A program made the position numbers and the translations under genes. Of a stretch of DNA of 41,808 nt, positions 18,040 to 24,626 are shown one piece after another. Source of the stretch: a virus. Position 1 is the first letter of the stretch; the number at the start of each line of letters is the position of its first letter. The stretch lies in IMG/VR virus record IMGVR_UViG_3300021477_000002, positions 1-41,808 of that record; one strand, given 5' to 3'. The notes below the pieces were generated by a model. The model was not told the DNA's origin, did no database searches, and saw only the letters and a program-made list of their open reading frames with translations.

Positions 18040-18187
18040 TTCATGCACGACACTTCCACAACTATATCAGAGCGTAGATGATATGGCCACAAACAATTCT
18101 ATTGACGTATCGATTTCAAAAGAAGTAATTGACAGTGGAAAGAATCTATCGATGTCAATCGATCTAAACGAAATGGAGAAAAAATAA
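18002..18187 (+). CDS. Small lipoprotein
   Basis: A 61-aa protein with a bacterial lipoprotein signal: basic start MKRLF, hydrophobic LISLVFL, and lipobox LSSC, so the mature chain begins at Cys15. The mature 47 residues are polar. ATG 18002 overlaps the end of the glycosyltransferase, with AAGGAAG before it. It could act in lysis (Rz1-like outer spanin) or in blocking superinfection; there is no proline-rich Rz1 signature, so this stays open. Confidence 0.72.
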   Translation: MKRLFLISLVFLSSCTTLPQLYQSVDDMATNNSIDVSISKEVIDSGKNLSMSIDLNEMEKK

Positions 18188-18360
18188 TGTCCAAAGAGAA
18201 ACATGGAAAAGGAAAAAAGAAGGTGAGGAAGGTGATGGGGGAATATTCAGAGGGAAAGCTTCATAGTGGTTCTAAAAAGGGCCCTGTGGTCCAGGACAGA
18301 AAACAAGCGCAAGCAATCGCGATGAGTGAGGCTGGAATGTCTCGCAAAGGTAAAAGATAA
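18187..18360 (+). CDS. DUF6496-type small basic protein
   Basis: A 57-aa protein. Its core KVMGEYSEGKLHSGSKKGP followed by RKQAQAIAMSEAG fits the DUF6496 pattern 'kvM.e...G.LrSGs.kGp.v..rkQAiAIAlSEag', a widespread phage and bacterial family of unknown function. ATG overlaps the preceding stop (TAATG). A basic N-terminus suggests nucleic-acid contact. Confidence 0.8.
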   Translation: MSKEKHGKGKKKVRKVMGEYSEGKLHSGSKKGPVVQDRKQAQAIAMSEAGMSRKGKR

Positions 18361-18494
18361 TGGACAAGGCTTACAAAAAATTAATCAAAAAAGAAAAATC
18401 TCTTGAGAAAGACACTAAAAAAGTCCTTGCAAAAGATGAAAAGCGCGATAAGTACGTAGAGAAAGGCAAGAAAGCCATGCGCGGAAAGTGCTAG
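18360..18494 (+). CDS. Small Lys-rich protein
   Basis: A 44-aa protein (starts MDKAYKKLIKKEKSLEKDTK) overlapping the DUF6496 stop by one base (TAATG). One third of residues are Lys. It is the last gene before the operon terminator. No family recognised; a nucleic-acid binding role is a guess from charge. Confidence 0.5.
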   Translation: MDKAYKKLIKKEKSLEKDTKKVLAKDEKRDKYVEKGKKAMRGKC

Positions 18495-18517
18495 ATTCAA
18501 TGTCCTCCTTGCATTGA

Positions 18518-18560
18518 CCGAAGACCTCTTCAGCTTTTATGCTGAAGAGATCGACTTCGG
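18518..18560 (+). terminator. Hairpin at the end of the fibre operon
   Basis: Two nested stems: ccgaag/cttcgg outside and ctcttcagc/gctgaagag (9 bp, loop ttttat) inside, followed by AATTTTTGT. It stands 24 bases after the last plus-strand stop, consistent with transcription termination or RNA 3' end protection. Confidence 0.65.
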
Positions 18561-18625
18561 AATTTTTGTATTGGAAAAAATATGTGTCAATGATATGACT
18601 CGAAATGCATAGTTTCTTCATATTT

Positions 18626-18913
18626 TTATTGTTTATCTGGACCGAGAGGCTCTAATCTCTCGGTCCTTTTTTTTATCCAATTTTCCACAATTTCCATGCT
18701 TCCATGACATCCTAGAGGACATTCATTATAAATATAACTTACATAAACAGGAAGTAAGAAAGTGTTTTGTTCATCTGCCCTTCCAAAAGATTTAAAAAGA
18801 TCGTTTGAAAATACAGCAGTTAAAAAGTGTCCCATAGGGCATCCATTTTTAACATATTCGTTGATTGACTCCATCATATAATCAGGAATTTGAGTATAAT
18901 CGTGTATGTTCAT
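18626..18913 (-). CDS. Conserved small phage protein
   Basis: A 95-aa protein with the pattern IPDYMMESINEYVKNG, then HFLTAVFSNDLFKSFGRAD and NECPLGCHGS. I recall this 'ipdyl.....Yv..G.p.G.FL.avL.NDL..a.grAD' type from many phages in replication/recombination regions, without known function. It is the last gene of the minus-strand recombination operon and touches the nuclease gene (shared base 18913). Its C-terminal codons contain the left arm of the convergent terminator. Confidence 0.72.
   Translation of the reverse strand: MNIHDYTQIPDYMMESINEYVKNGCPMGHFLTAVFSNDLFKSFGRADEQNTFLLPVYVSYIYNECPLGCHGSMEIVENWIKKRTERLEPLGPDKQ
18639..18674 (+). terminator. Strong intrinsic terminator facing the minus-strand operon
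   Basis: A perfect 10-bp stem ggaccgagag / ctctcggtcc with an 8-base loop and eight T's (18667-18674) on the plus strand. It backs up the hairpin at 18518 and keeps plus-strand transcripts out of the recombination operon. It lies inside the 3' coding end of the minus-strand gene at 18626. Confidence 0.85.
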
Positions 18914-19794
18914 TATTCATCTCCATTTATTGAAATTTTCCAGTACGATGACACAGGCTTACGATACTTTTCAAGATCAATTTGTCTAAGTTCTGGTATC
19001 TGAGAATAGTCTAGATTGCCCTTACGAGCTACTTTTGTAAGAGAGATTGAATTTCCCTTGCAATTTTGATTTTTCGATAGATCGATCAAATTATTTTTAG
19101 CTTTTTCTATTCTTCCCTCTAATTCTTTTTGATATCGAATCAAATCCTTGTATAGATCTGATGCATAGTGCCAGTCAAAATCCTCACGAACCTCAATGTC
19201 TCTTTCCGTCATAGGAGGGGGATCGAAAGTGCGCACGCGCTTGATGAACTTAGTCTCCTTATCCATCAGTTGGTCGATGTATGATTGGTCTCTTGGTACA
19301 TTCAAATTAATTTGAGAAATATTGATTTCATCAATAAAATAATTACTTGAGTAGTAAATTTTATTTAAAGATTTCACATTCATTTGATGTTGCAGTTGTG
19401 GATAATAACACTCAGGAACTTTTCCATTACATGCAAGATCGTGAAATTCTTTTTTTGTCCATTTTATTTCTACTGCAATTTCTCCATTCTCCGATAATCC
19501 ATCAAAAGAGGCAAACAACCAATCTACAGCATCATGCTCATATACGGCATCCGATACAGAAATACCCGTTTCTATCTCGAAAAGATTTCTGGCTCTTTGT
19601 TCAAGATCAAGGCCGCGTCTCATGGCTGCATTCTGTGCTTTAGGCGGTCGGATCTCTAGCATCTCCTCCCATAGTTGATATGGAGTCTGCCAAGGCGATA
19701 CATTCATGATGACAGGGGCTAATGAAGCCCCTATCTTTCCCTTCCTGTATGCGGACCATTCAGGCGTATTTTGTCTCAGGTTAAGCAACGGCAT
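18913..19794 (-). CDS. YqaJ-family recombination nuclease (lambda exonuclease-like)
   Basis: A 293-aa 5'-3' exonuclease predicted to resect double-stranded ends so that the annealing protein can load. Visible motifs: RQNTPEWSAYRKGKIGAS (7-24), MRRGLDLEQRARNLFE (58-73), the PD-(D/E)xK core with D98 (FASFDG) and EIK (109-111), and YYPQLQHQMNV (130-140), where the QLQHQ motif is typical of YqaJ. The C-terminal 100 residues form a coiled region. It overlaps the RecT-like gene by 14 bases, the usual pairing in phage recombination operons. Confidence 0.9.
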   Translation of the reverse strand: MPLLNLRQNTPEWSAYRKGKIGASLAPVIMNVSPWQTPYQLWEEMLEIRPPKAQNAAMRRGLDLEQRARNLFEIETGISVSDAVYEHDAVDWLFASFDGLSENGEIAVEIKWTKKEFHDLACNGKVPECYYPQLQHQMNVKSLNKIYYSSNYFIDEINISQINLNVPRDQSYIDQLMDKETKFIKRVRTFDPPPMTERDIEVREDFDWHYASDLYKDLIRYQKELEGRIEKAKNNLIDLSKNQNCKGNSISLTKVARKGNLDYSQIPELRQIDLEKYRKPVSSYWKISINGDE

Positions 19795-20608
19795 TCTCTA
19801 CCTCCTCATCTTTCTTGTTTTCTTCACGATTCTTCAAGGCCCAGCTAAGATAACGATCGTAATATTCGATAGGAAGATTTTGAATTGCTTCAATATTTAT
19901 GCTTTTCAGGTATTTGACAAGTCTATCTTCAAACCCTTTATCTGTTCCTATAGTGTTTTTTAGAAATAAAAATTGCTCATGCGAGATTTTTTCTCCTGAA
20001 AGTTCAATTTTCTCTTGTTTTTTCTCTGTTTTTTCTTCATTAACTTGAATTTCTTCAACTTTCACATCAATTTCATTTTTATACTCCCCTGTCCTTGTGA
20101 TCTCTTTAAGCTCATCCTCTACGTACCCAGCTCCCAAGCTAAGATCAGAAAAAAGTTGTCGAAATAGCATAGACATAGCGCGATTATATAGCATCACGCC
20201 AGGATACTTCTTCCATGTCGCAGCGCCCCACAGTCCGGCAGCTATGGCGTCTTCTTTGTCAAATTTTACAGTCATTTGATCACCATTATCCGCGCGTTTG
20301 CCATGAAGTATGCAGATCTCATTATTCGATTTCGCGTCTTTCTGTACAGAATGGCCCTTCTTTCTCACAAGCGCCGACATCATTTCTGTACTCATACCAA
20401 CTTTGCCATTGATGCAGTGAAATCCGCCGTTTAAAGCCTCAAATGGATGAATCCCCAAGGCCTTGGCCCTGGCCATTATCGCATGTATGCCCACTTCTCC
20501 CAAGGCCATATAATGTTTTGTCTGCAAGAGCTTCTTGCAAGTTTCCTGGATTTTGTCCAGCTCTGCAAGTTGGCTCTGAAAATCTGCTATTACTAAGTCT
20601 TTACTCAT
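19781..20608 (-). CDS. recT: RecT-like single-strand annealing protein
   Basis: A 275-aa protein. The conserved middle reads ALGIHPFEALNGGFHCINGK, MSTEMMSALVRKKGH, TVKFDKEDAIAAGL and MLYNRAMSMLFRQLFSDL, then GAGYVEDELKE, matching the RecT superfamily branch common in phages of Gram-negative intracellular bacteria. The last 90 residues are a Glu/Lys-rich linker and a small helical domain (HEQFLFLKNTIGTDKGFEDR) that probably contacts SSB or partner proteins. Predicted to anneal complementary strands after resection by the YqaJ nuclease just downstream. Confidence 0.85.
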   Translation of the reverse strand: MSKDLVIADFQSQLAELDKIQETCKKLLQTKHYMALGEVGIHAIMARAKALGIHPFEALNGGFHCINGKVGMSTEMMSALVRKKGHSVQKDAKSNNEICILHGKRADNGDQMTVKFDKEDAIAAGLWGAATWKKYPGVMLYNRAMSMLFRQLFSDLSLGAGYVEDELKEITRTGEYKNEIDVKVEEIQVNEEKTEKKQEKIELSGEKISHEQFLFLKNTIGTDKGFEDRLVKYLKSINIEAIQNLPIEYYDRYLSWALKNREENKKDEEVENAVA

Positions 20609-20623
20609 GTTTCATCCCCTATA

Positions 20624-20797
20624 TTAAAAATATTCTTTTATTTGTGTAATTTCACTGCACATTCTGCTTAAATCGTAACTCATTTTTTCAAGATTAATCG
20701 ATATCGAATTGTTAAAATTTTTGTCAGAAATGGAGAAAGACATAAGTCTTTCCCCTAAATTTTTTATTTGCTCTTTTATTTTTTCTAGTTCGTCCAT
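20624..20797 (-). CDS. Small coiled-coil protein
   Basis: A 57-aa protein, MDELEKIKEQIKNLGERLMS at the start, almost fully helical with heptad spacing. ATG 20797 has GGAGAG 6 bases upstream; the longer frame starting at 20869 lies inside the upstream gene and is unlikely. Position just upstream of recT suggests an accessory of recombination, without further evidence. Confidence 0.6.
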   Translation of the reverse strand: MDELEKIKEQIKNLGERLMSFSISDKNFNNSISINLEKMSYDLSRMCSEITQIKEYF

Positions 20798-20805
20798 AAT
20801 CTCTC

Positions 20806-20982
20806 CTATATTTTGTGATACAATCTGCAAATGCCACGTAAGATAGCGTTCAGAGTGGGCATGTTCCATTTATATTGTCTCGCATCTAAGCGCGCGTTTG
20901 TATAATGAATGTAGATATCATCTTGTAGGTCTAAAGATGCAAGAAAATTTTCTACTGCTATTTGATTGATCAATTTTTTCAT
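20806..20982 (-). CDS. Small hypothetical protein
   Basis: A 58-aa protein (MKKLINQIAVENFLASLDLQ...) ending in NAILRGICRLYHKI. AAAGGA precedes the ATG by 6 bases and the frame fits exactly between its two operon neighbours, which is the main evidence. No family recognised. Confidence 0.62.
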   Translation of the reverse strand: MKKLINQIAVENFLASLDLQDDIYIHYTNARLDARQYKWNMPTLNAILRGICRLYHKI

Positions 20983-20995
20983 GATTTTTCCTTTG

Positions 20996-21244
20996 TTAGT
21001 GAGTTAACCCTGTTTCCCAACATTGAGTTCCTGCGCAAACTCGGTCGCCACAATCATCGCATTCAAAATAGTGACTGAAATTTTTTAACTTAGTTTTGCT
21101 GTTATTTTGTTGTGAGCATAATTTTTCAAGTTCTTCATAAACATCGTCTGGAACCATCCAAGAGCAAGAATTTGCATTCCATTTTCCGCCCTTTTGTTTT
21201 ATTACTTCTTTATGTGGATAAGTATTTCCTATTAAGCTTTTCAT
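20996..21244 (-). CDS. Small protein with GGKW domain and zinc knuckles
   Basis: An 82-aa protein. Residues 1-43 carry YPHKEVIKQKGGKWNANSCS followed by WMVPDDVYEELEKL, the 'k.lGgkWd...k.W.vp' module found alone or fused to DNA-processing proteins (DUF5710-like). Cys pairs (CDDCGDRVCAGTQC) at the C-terminus make a zinc-binding site. ATG 21244 has AAGGAG upstream. It is the first gene of the minus-strand early operon. Confidence 0.68.
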   Translation of the reverse strand: MKSLIGNTYPHKEVIKQKGGKWNANSCSWMVPDDVYEELEKLCSQQNNSKTKLKNFSHYFECDDCGDRVCAGTQCWETGLTH

Positions 21245-21286
21245 TTTTTTCTCCTTGCCTTTGGGCGTTTTTGCTTTTGTACCATC

Positions 21287-21316
21287 ACTATACAAAAAGA
21301 GTATATTTTCACGCAA
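21287..21316 (-). promoter_or_regulatory. Early promoter of the recombination operon
   Basis: On the minus strand: TTGCGT (21316-21311), 18-base spacer, TATAGT (21292-21287). It is about 43 bases upstream of the first minus-strand ATG and diverges from the plus-strand promoter at 21351. Confidence 0.6.
21289..21305. promoter_or_regulatory. Operator-like palindrome between early promoters
   Basis: tatac-N7-gtata (21289-21293 and 21301-21305), lying over the spacer and -10 box of the leftward promoter. A site of this size suits a dimer of the Cro-like protein encoded next door. The pairing of site and protein is inference. Confidence 0.4.
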
Positions 21317-21350
21317 GCGTTTTTTTTCTCTTTTGTGTTTTTTTTATCGC

Positions 21351-21379
21351 TTGAGAAAAAATCGACTGTGTGCTAGGGT
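21351..21379 (+). promoter_or_regulatory. Rightward early promoter
   Basis: TTGAGA (21351-21356), 17-base spacer, TAGGGT (21374-21379) preceded by TGTGC resembling an extended -10. It lies 21 bases upstream of the regulator ATG, which has AAAGGAG as ribosome site. Confidence 0.55.
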
Positions 21380-21400
21380 CTTAAAAAAAAGGAGACTAAA

Positions 21401-21607
21401 ATGGATTTGCGTGAATATCTTTTTAGGAAAAACATGAAAATTTCCAGATTTGCACGGGAAATTGGATACTCTAGGGAACACATTGAGAAGTTGATACGAG
21501 GACAATCCTACGCATCTGTAAGACTGGCTAGAACTATTCAAGAAGCTACAGCGGGAGAGGTAACAGTTTTAGAGCTGACGAATCCCAAGAAAACAGAAAT
21601 AAATTGA
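21401..21607 (+). CDS. Xre/Cro-like transcriptional regulator
   Basis: A 68-aa single-domain helix-turn-helix protein: residues 14-36 (ISRFAREIGYSREHIEKLIRG) are the two recognition helices, followed by SVRLARTIQEATAGEVTVLEL, usual for this family. It is the first gene to the right of a divergent promoter pair with an operator-like palindrome, so it is the likely switch protein for both early operons. At this size it is more Cro-like than a full CI repressor; no cleavage domain or integrase is present, so lysogeny is not shown. Confidence 0.85.
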   Translation: MDLREYLFRKNMKISRFAREIGYSREHIEKLIRGQSYASVRLARTIQEATAGEVTVLELTNPKKTEIN

Positions 21608-21632
21608 TAAAAAATTAAAATTTAGAATAAAA

Positions 21633-21703
21633 GGAGCCGATATACGCTAGAATATCGACTCCAAGGGATGGACACTAGAAAAGACGAGTGTAGCATACCC
21701 TTG
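21633..21703 (+). ncRNA. Structured RNA segment: two adjacent strong hairpins
   Basis: Hairpin 1 (21633-21662): ggag/ctcc and cgatat/atatcg around an 8-base loop with one mismatch. Hairpin 2 (21662-21703): caaggg/cccttg, atg/cat and acact/agtgt stacked around a 10-base loop. Both lie in the 121-base gap between the regulator and the next gene, where no frame is open. It could be a leader or terminator/antiterminator element, or a small RNA. Drawn by eye, not folded by program. Confidence 0.5.
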
Positions 21704-21728
21704 TCTAACATTTTAAACAAGGTAAAAT

Positions 21729-22028
21729 ATGCATTCGTATGAAGATTTTCCTCCTTACCCTTATTTCATTTCTGTGCTCAGACAATGCCCAAGAGCTGCT
21801 TGGACTTATATTTTGCTCTGGCAAGCACGAGAAGAAGATCAAGAAATTAGAGTAAATCGCTCGGAAATAATGGATTCATTTTTCATGTCTCCGACTGTAT
21901 TCAAAAATAACTTGATGTTTCTTGTATCTCTAGGCATTTTATCCGTCAAAGAAAAAAAAGGTCAAATTTATGATATAGAATTAGTTGATTTCGATGAGGA
22001 GGAATTTGACTCGATAGAAGCTTCGTAG
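21729..22028 (+). CDS. Winged-helix early protein
   Basis: A 99-aa protein. PYPYFISVLRQCPRAAWTYI followed by LWQAREEDQEIRVNRSEI and SPTVFKNNLMFLVSLGILS form a winged-helix pattern ('a.yl.L.........i.v.k..i.......s...f.n.l..L...GlLs') seen in early phage proteins and replication N-domains. The C-terminal tail is strongly acidic. A regulatory or replication-linked DNA-binding role is likely. The gene starts TAAAAT-ATG without a strong ribosome site. Confidence 0.62.
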   Translation: MHSYEDFPPYPYFISVLRQCPRAAWTYILLWQAREEDQEIRVNRSEIMDSFFMSPTVFKNNLMFLVSLGILSVKEKKGQIYDIELVDFDEEEFDSIEAS

Positions 22029-22084
22029 CATATCTATGAATTTTTATGGAGTAGAATCCTGCTTTTTTGATATATTAGAAAACG

Positions 22085-22115
22085 AAACAACCTCGACAGC
22101 AAATCGAGGTTGTTT
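22085..22115 (+). promoter_or_regulatory. Perfect 12-bp hairpin before the initiator gene
   Basis: aaacaacctcga / tcgaggttgttt with a 7-base loop (22097-22103), no mismatch. A second small hairpin, gagatc/gatctc, follows within 40 bases. There is no long T run, so this may be a rho-independent-like attenuator, a processing site or a site tied to the nearby origin. The 182-base gap 22029-22210 holds no convincing gene. Confidence 0.55.
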
Positions 22116-22210
22116 AACTGAAGAGATCTGGGAGGATCTCCATTGGGAGCGTGATACCCCCATTCTACTATTTCCCGGATTTCTTCGCAATACCTTTGCG
22201 GAGAAAATTA

Positions 22211-23023
22211 ATGGCTGAACGATTTTTACAACTCAATCTAGATAATGAAGCTGCAGAATCTGATGATTTAGCCATCAAACATCCAAATGCATTTATTCTT
22301 CTATATTTTATAGCCCGTAGAGCTAGACGATTTTTAGGTCATTCCGATGGATTAGAGCCAGGTATGGCAAAGATAGGTGATTGGGAAAACATGGGATTAA
22401 GCAGGCAAAATTATCGTACAGCTTTGAAGGTTTTAGTTGTAAAAAGATTTCTTCAAATTATCGAAACTAACAGAAATCGCAAAAAATCAACCACTGGATC
22501 AACCACTGAAGGTACATTAGTAAAACTATTAGATTCAAGGGTTTGGGATATAAATATCGAAACACATAACCACCGAAACAACCACTGCCTAACCACTGCC
22601 CAACCACTGCCTAACCACGAACAAGAAGGAATAAGAAAGAATAAGAAGGAAAAAGAAGAACAAAATATTGCTCAGCCGGCTACGCCGCTTCGCAAAAATG
22701 ATGTTATTTTTTTCTCTTTTGAAAACCGTCGATTCGAAAACATTTCTTTCTCCGATCTTTCTACATGGAAAGAACTTTACCCCGCCATTTCCATCGAAAC
22801 AGAAATCCTGCGAATGACAGAGTGGTGTCTTTCGAACGAACAAAAATCTAGATCTAAAAAACTTTGGCGAAAATTTATAACAAATTGGCTCTCAAGAGCT
22901 AATGAGAGTGCTATTAACAAATCGGCATCAAAAACAATTCCATTTCAAAATTTCTCTATCGATAGACGAACAAAAGATGCAAACGGAAACGCTGTAAGTA
23001 GCATTCATGAAGGGAGGTTTTAA
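22211..23023 (+). CDS. Replication initiator (lambda O / DnaT-like), contains the origin
   Basis: A 270-aa protein. ATG 22211 follows GGAG by 8 bases; the longer open frame lacks a site. Residues 20-120 form a winged helix (FILLYFIARRARRFLGHSDG, LSRQNYRTALKVLVVKRFLQ), as in phage initiators. Residues 120-165 are coded by tandem repeats (STTGSTT.., NNHCLTTAQPLPNHEQ) that are the origin iterons. After a charged linker the C-terminus carries WKELYPAISIETEILRMTEW and WRKFITNWLSR, the pattern of the helicase/loader-contacting domain of DnaT- and O-type proteins. Directly coupled to the DnaC-like gene (shared base 23023). Confidence 0.8.
   Translation: MAERFLQLNLDNEAAESDDLAIKHPNAFILLYFIARRARRFLGHSDGLEPGMAKIGDWENMGLSRQNYRTALKVLVVKRFLQIIETNRNRKKSTTGSTTEGTLVKLLDSRVWDINIETHNHRNNHCLTTAQPLPNHEQEGIRKNKKEKEEQNIAQPATPLRKNDVIFFSFENRRFENISFSDLSTWKELYPAISIETEILRMTEWCLSNEQKSRSKKLWRKFITNWLSRANESAINKSASKTIPFQNFSIDRRTKDANGNAVSSIHEGRF
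22489..22672. other. Predicted replication origin: AACCACTG iterons plus purine-rich AT tract
   Basis: Units matching aaccactg start at 22489, 22501, 22580, 22591 and 22602; variants aaccaccg and aaccacga start at 22568 and 22613. Spacing is 11-12 bases (one helical turn) within two clusters. A strand-asymmetric purine tract (22619-22665, G/A with few T) follows at once. Iterons inside the initiator gene beside an easily melted tract are the layout of the lambda origin. The initiator is expected to bind the iterons; this is not shown. Confidence 0.65.
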
Positions 23024-23535
23024 TGCATCCATCCTTCGATCATATGAATCAATCGGAAGATGATAAAAAAGAATTACTTGAGTATGCAAACAATCCAAAA
23101 GGTTTTATTATTTTTTCTGGGACAAATGGCTCTGGAAAATCATATGCAGCAGAAGCGATTTTTAACCTGAATACCCATTTGCGATTGCCTTATTATGACT
23201 CTGATAAAGCTATATTCATAAACCAAGCTGACTTAAATATAAAAATTAATTCTAATCCTGACGATAAAGCATACTTTACTGACACATATAAAAATGTTAA
23301 ATTACTGATAATAGATGATTTAGGAACAAGAAAGCCGACAGATGCTTTTTTGGATTTTCTTTATTCTTTGATTGATTATCGTTGGAGAAATAAAGAAAAA
23401 CTTGGAACAATTGTCACTACAAATAGAAACGCAAAAGAGATTCGTGAAATGTTTGGAGATGCTTTTTTAAGTAGAGTTGCTTCTGGAATTGTGAAAAAAT
23501 GGAGCCATCCAGATAGAAGGGTAATTGATTTCTAA
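23023..23535 (+). CDS. DnaC-like helicase loader (AAA+ ATPase)
   Basis: A 170-aa ATPase with Walker A GTNGSGKS (33-40), Walker B LLIIDDLG (94-101), sensor I VTTN (131-134) and an arginine-finger region FLSRVASG (148-155). These are DnaC/IstB-type features. It is shorter than usual loaders (about 240 aa) because the N-terminal helicase-binding domain is nearly absent; the initiator's C-terminus upstream could supply that contact. Predicted to load the host DnaB helicase at the origin. Start GAGG before ATG. Confidence 0.88.
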   Translation: MHPSFDHMNQSEDDKKELLEYANNPKGFIIFSGTNGSGKSYAAEAIFNLNTHLRLPYYDSDKAIFINQADLNIKINSNPDDKAYFTDTYKNVKLLIIDDLGTRKPTDAFLDFLYSLIDYRWRNKEKLGTIVTTNRNAKEIREMFGDAFLSRVASGIVKKWSHPDRRVIDF

Positions 23536-23646
23536 GAATGGCTTAATTTCTAACAGAGACATGGCGCCAATCGATCAACGCATATAGGGTAGTGTGTAGC
23601 CCTTGATAGGTGAAAAAAATCAACCAATTCAAAATTAGGAGGCTTT

Positions 23647-24141
23647 GTGCCATTCAACATAAAAAAGCCAGTCAAACTCAAAAAGCCTAAGAAAATCCGC
23701 AAATACATGCCCTACTTCAACCAGGAAATTTTCGGCGGCATCTATCTCATCCTCCCGGTTTACCTAGCCTCAGAAGCAAATACGCGCGAACACTGGACAG
23801 AATCGAAGAAACGTCATGATAATCAAAAAGCGTGGATCCGCACAGCCTTACTTTCTTACAAGATTTCTCTTCCATGCGAAGTAAAGCTTACACGCCTCGC
23901 TCCTGGGCTACTCGACCCCGATGATAATCTGCCTATGTCTTTTAAATATTTGAAAGATTATATCGCAGCAGAAATCACTGGAGACTTTCGCCCAGGACGT
24001 GCAGACTCTAATAAAAAAATAAAGTGGTACTACAATCAACAAAAAAGTTCACTATATGGAGCCAAAATTCTCATTTTATTTGAACAAGCTGGATTTCAGC
24101 TTGACGTTGATGCAAATAATCAATTTGATCTTGTAGTTTAA
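23647..24141 (+). CDS. RusA-like Holliday-junction resolvase
   Basis: A 164-aa protein beginning at GTG with AGGAGG 7 bases upstream. The Lys-rich first 20 residues are followed by NTREHW (45-50) and the RusA signature: D90, D92, D93, N94 (LLDPDDNLPMSFKYLKDYIA), D104, then GRAD (117-120) and IKWYYNQQK. Acidic residues here bind the metal for cleavage of four-way junctions made by recombination and replication. It lies in the replication block as expected. Confidence 0.82.
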   Translation: MPFNIKKPVKLKKPKKIRKYMPYFNQEIFGGIYLILPVYLASEANTREHWTESKKRHDNQKAWIRTALLSYKISLPCEVKLTRLAPGLLDPDDNLPMSFKYLKDYIAAEITGDFRPGRADSNKKIKWYYNQQKSSLYGAKILILFEQAGFQLDVDANNQFDLVV

Positions 24142-24274
24142 CGAGTATTTTGTCATGATCATTCATCTGAGCGAAAAAACTCTTACGGAGCTTATGAGTC
24201 ATATCAATCAATTCTTTAACTTGCGAGGAATAGTGCTTGTACTCTGATACCTCTTCCAAAAAATCTAATTGCAT
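24071..24274 (-). CDS. Small helical protein on the opposite strand
   Basis: A 67-aa, fully helical protein (EYKHYSSQVKELIDMTHKLR ...) with AAAGGT ahead of its ATG and an extended -10 promoter upstream at 24304-24312. It overlaps the end of the resolvase gene by 71 bases on the other strand. Its own promoter and ribosome site make it credible; function unknown. Confidence 0.5.
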   Translation of the reverse strand: MQLDFLEEVSEYKHYSSQVKELIDMTHKLRKSFFAQMNDHDKILVKLQDQIDYLHQRQAEIQLVQIK

Positions 24275-24294
24275 AAATAATACCTTTTTTAAAA

Positions 24295-24312
24295 TGCTAT
24301 TATATTATAGCA
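24295..24312 (-). promoter_or_regulatory. Extended -10 promoter within a palindrome
   Basis: On the minus strand TGC-TATAAT (24312-24304), a perfect extended -10 element, about 30 bases before the minus-strand ATG at 24274. It is part of the palindrome tgctat-N6-atagca (24295-24312), which may be an operator. Confidence 0.45.
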
Positions 24313-24374
24313 ATAAAAAATTAAACAAAAGTAAATTAAAGTCTTGATAAGAATTCAAATTCAATGGGTTAATT

Positions 24375-24626
24375 ATGAATACACTAGAAATAGAAGAAAG
24401 AATTAGTTATTTAAAATCAATTCTGAATAAAGTATTTTATACACCAAAACAGTTAGTCTCTCTAGGAATATATGGATCAAAATCTACAATATATCGAGAG
24501 GCTGAACAGGGTCTTTTGCAAAGTGCTTTCATTACAGAAAGACGCATGATCATTTTTACGGATAGTCTGCTAGAGCGTATAGAATTAGCAATGGTAGAAA
24601 AAGGAGGATCAAATGAGACAGTGTGA
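24375..24626 (+). CDS. Excisionase-like helix-turn-helix protein
   Basis: An 83-aa protein: after a short helix, YTPKQLVSLGIYGSKSTIYR followed by EAEQGLLQSAF reads as an excisionase-type DNA-binding fold ('yt.keva.lgi..s.tIyr....g.l'). With no integrase present, a regulatory role at the start of the small-gene array is more likely than excision. The stop overlaps the next gene by 14 bases. Confidence 0.65.
   Translation: MNTLEIEERISYLKSILNKVFYTPKQLVSLGIYGSKSTIYREAEQGLLQSAFITERRMIIFTDSLLERIELAMVEKGGSNETV

Noticed and set aside
18415-18621. 68-codon minus-strand frame
   Set aside because: It crosses the operon-end hairpin at 18518-18560 and overlaps the 18360 gene; the terminator explains the sequence better.
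22036-22218. 60-codon plus-strand frame before the initiator
   Set aside because: It runs through the perfect hairpin at 22085-22115, lacks a ribosome site and has an unlikely composition.
22489-22620. aaccactg units considered as a CRISPR array
   Set aside because: Repeats are 8-12 bases with no spacers of constant length; iterons fit better.
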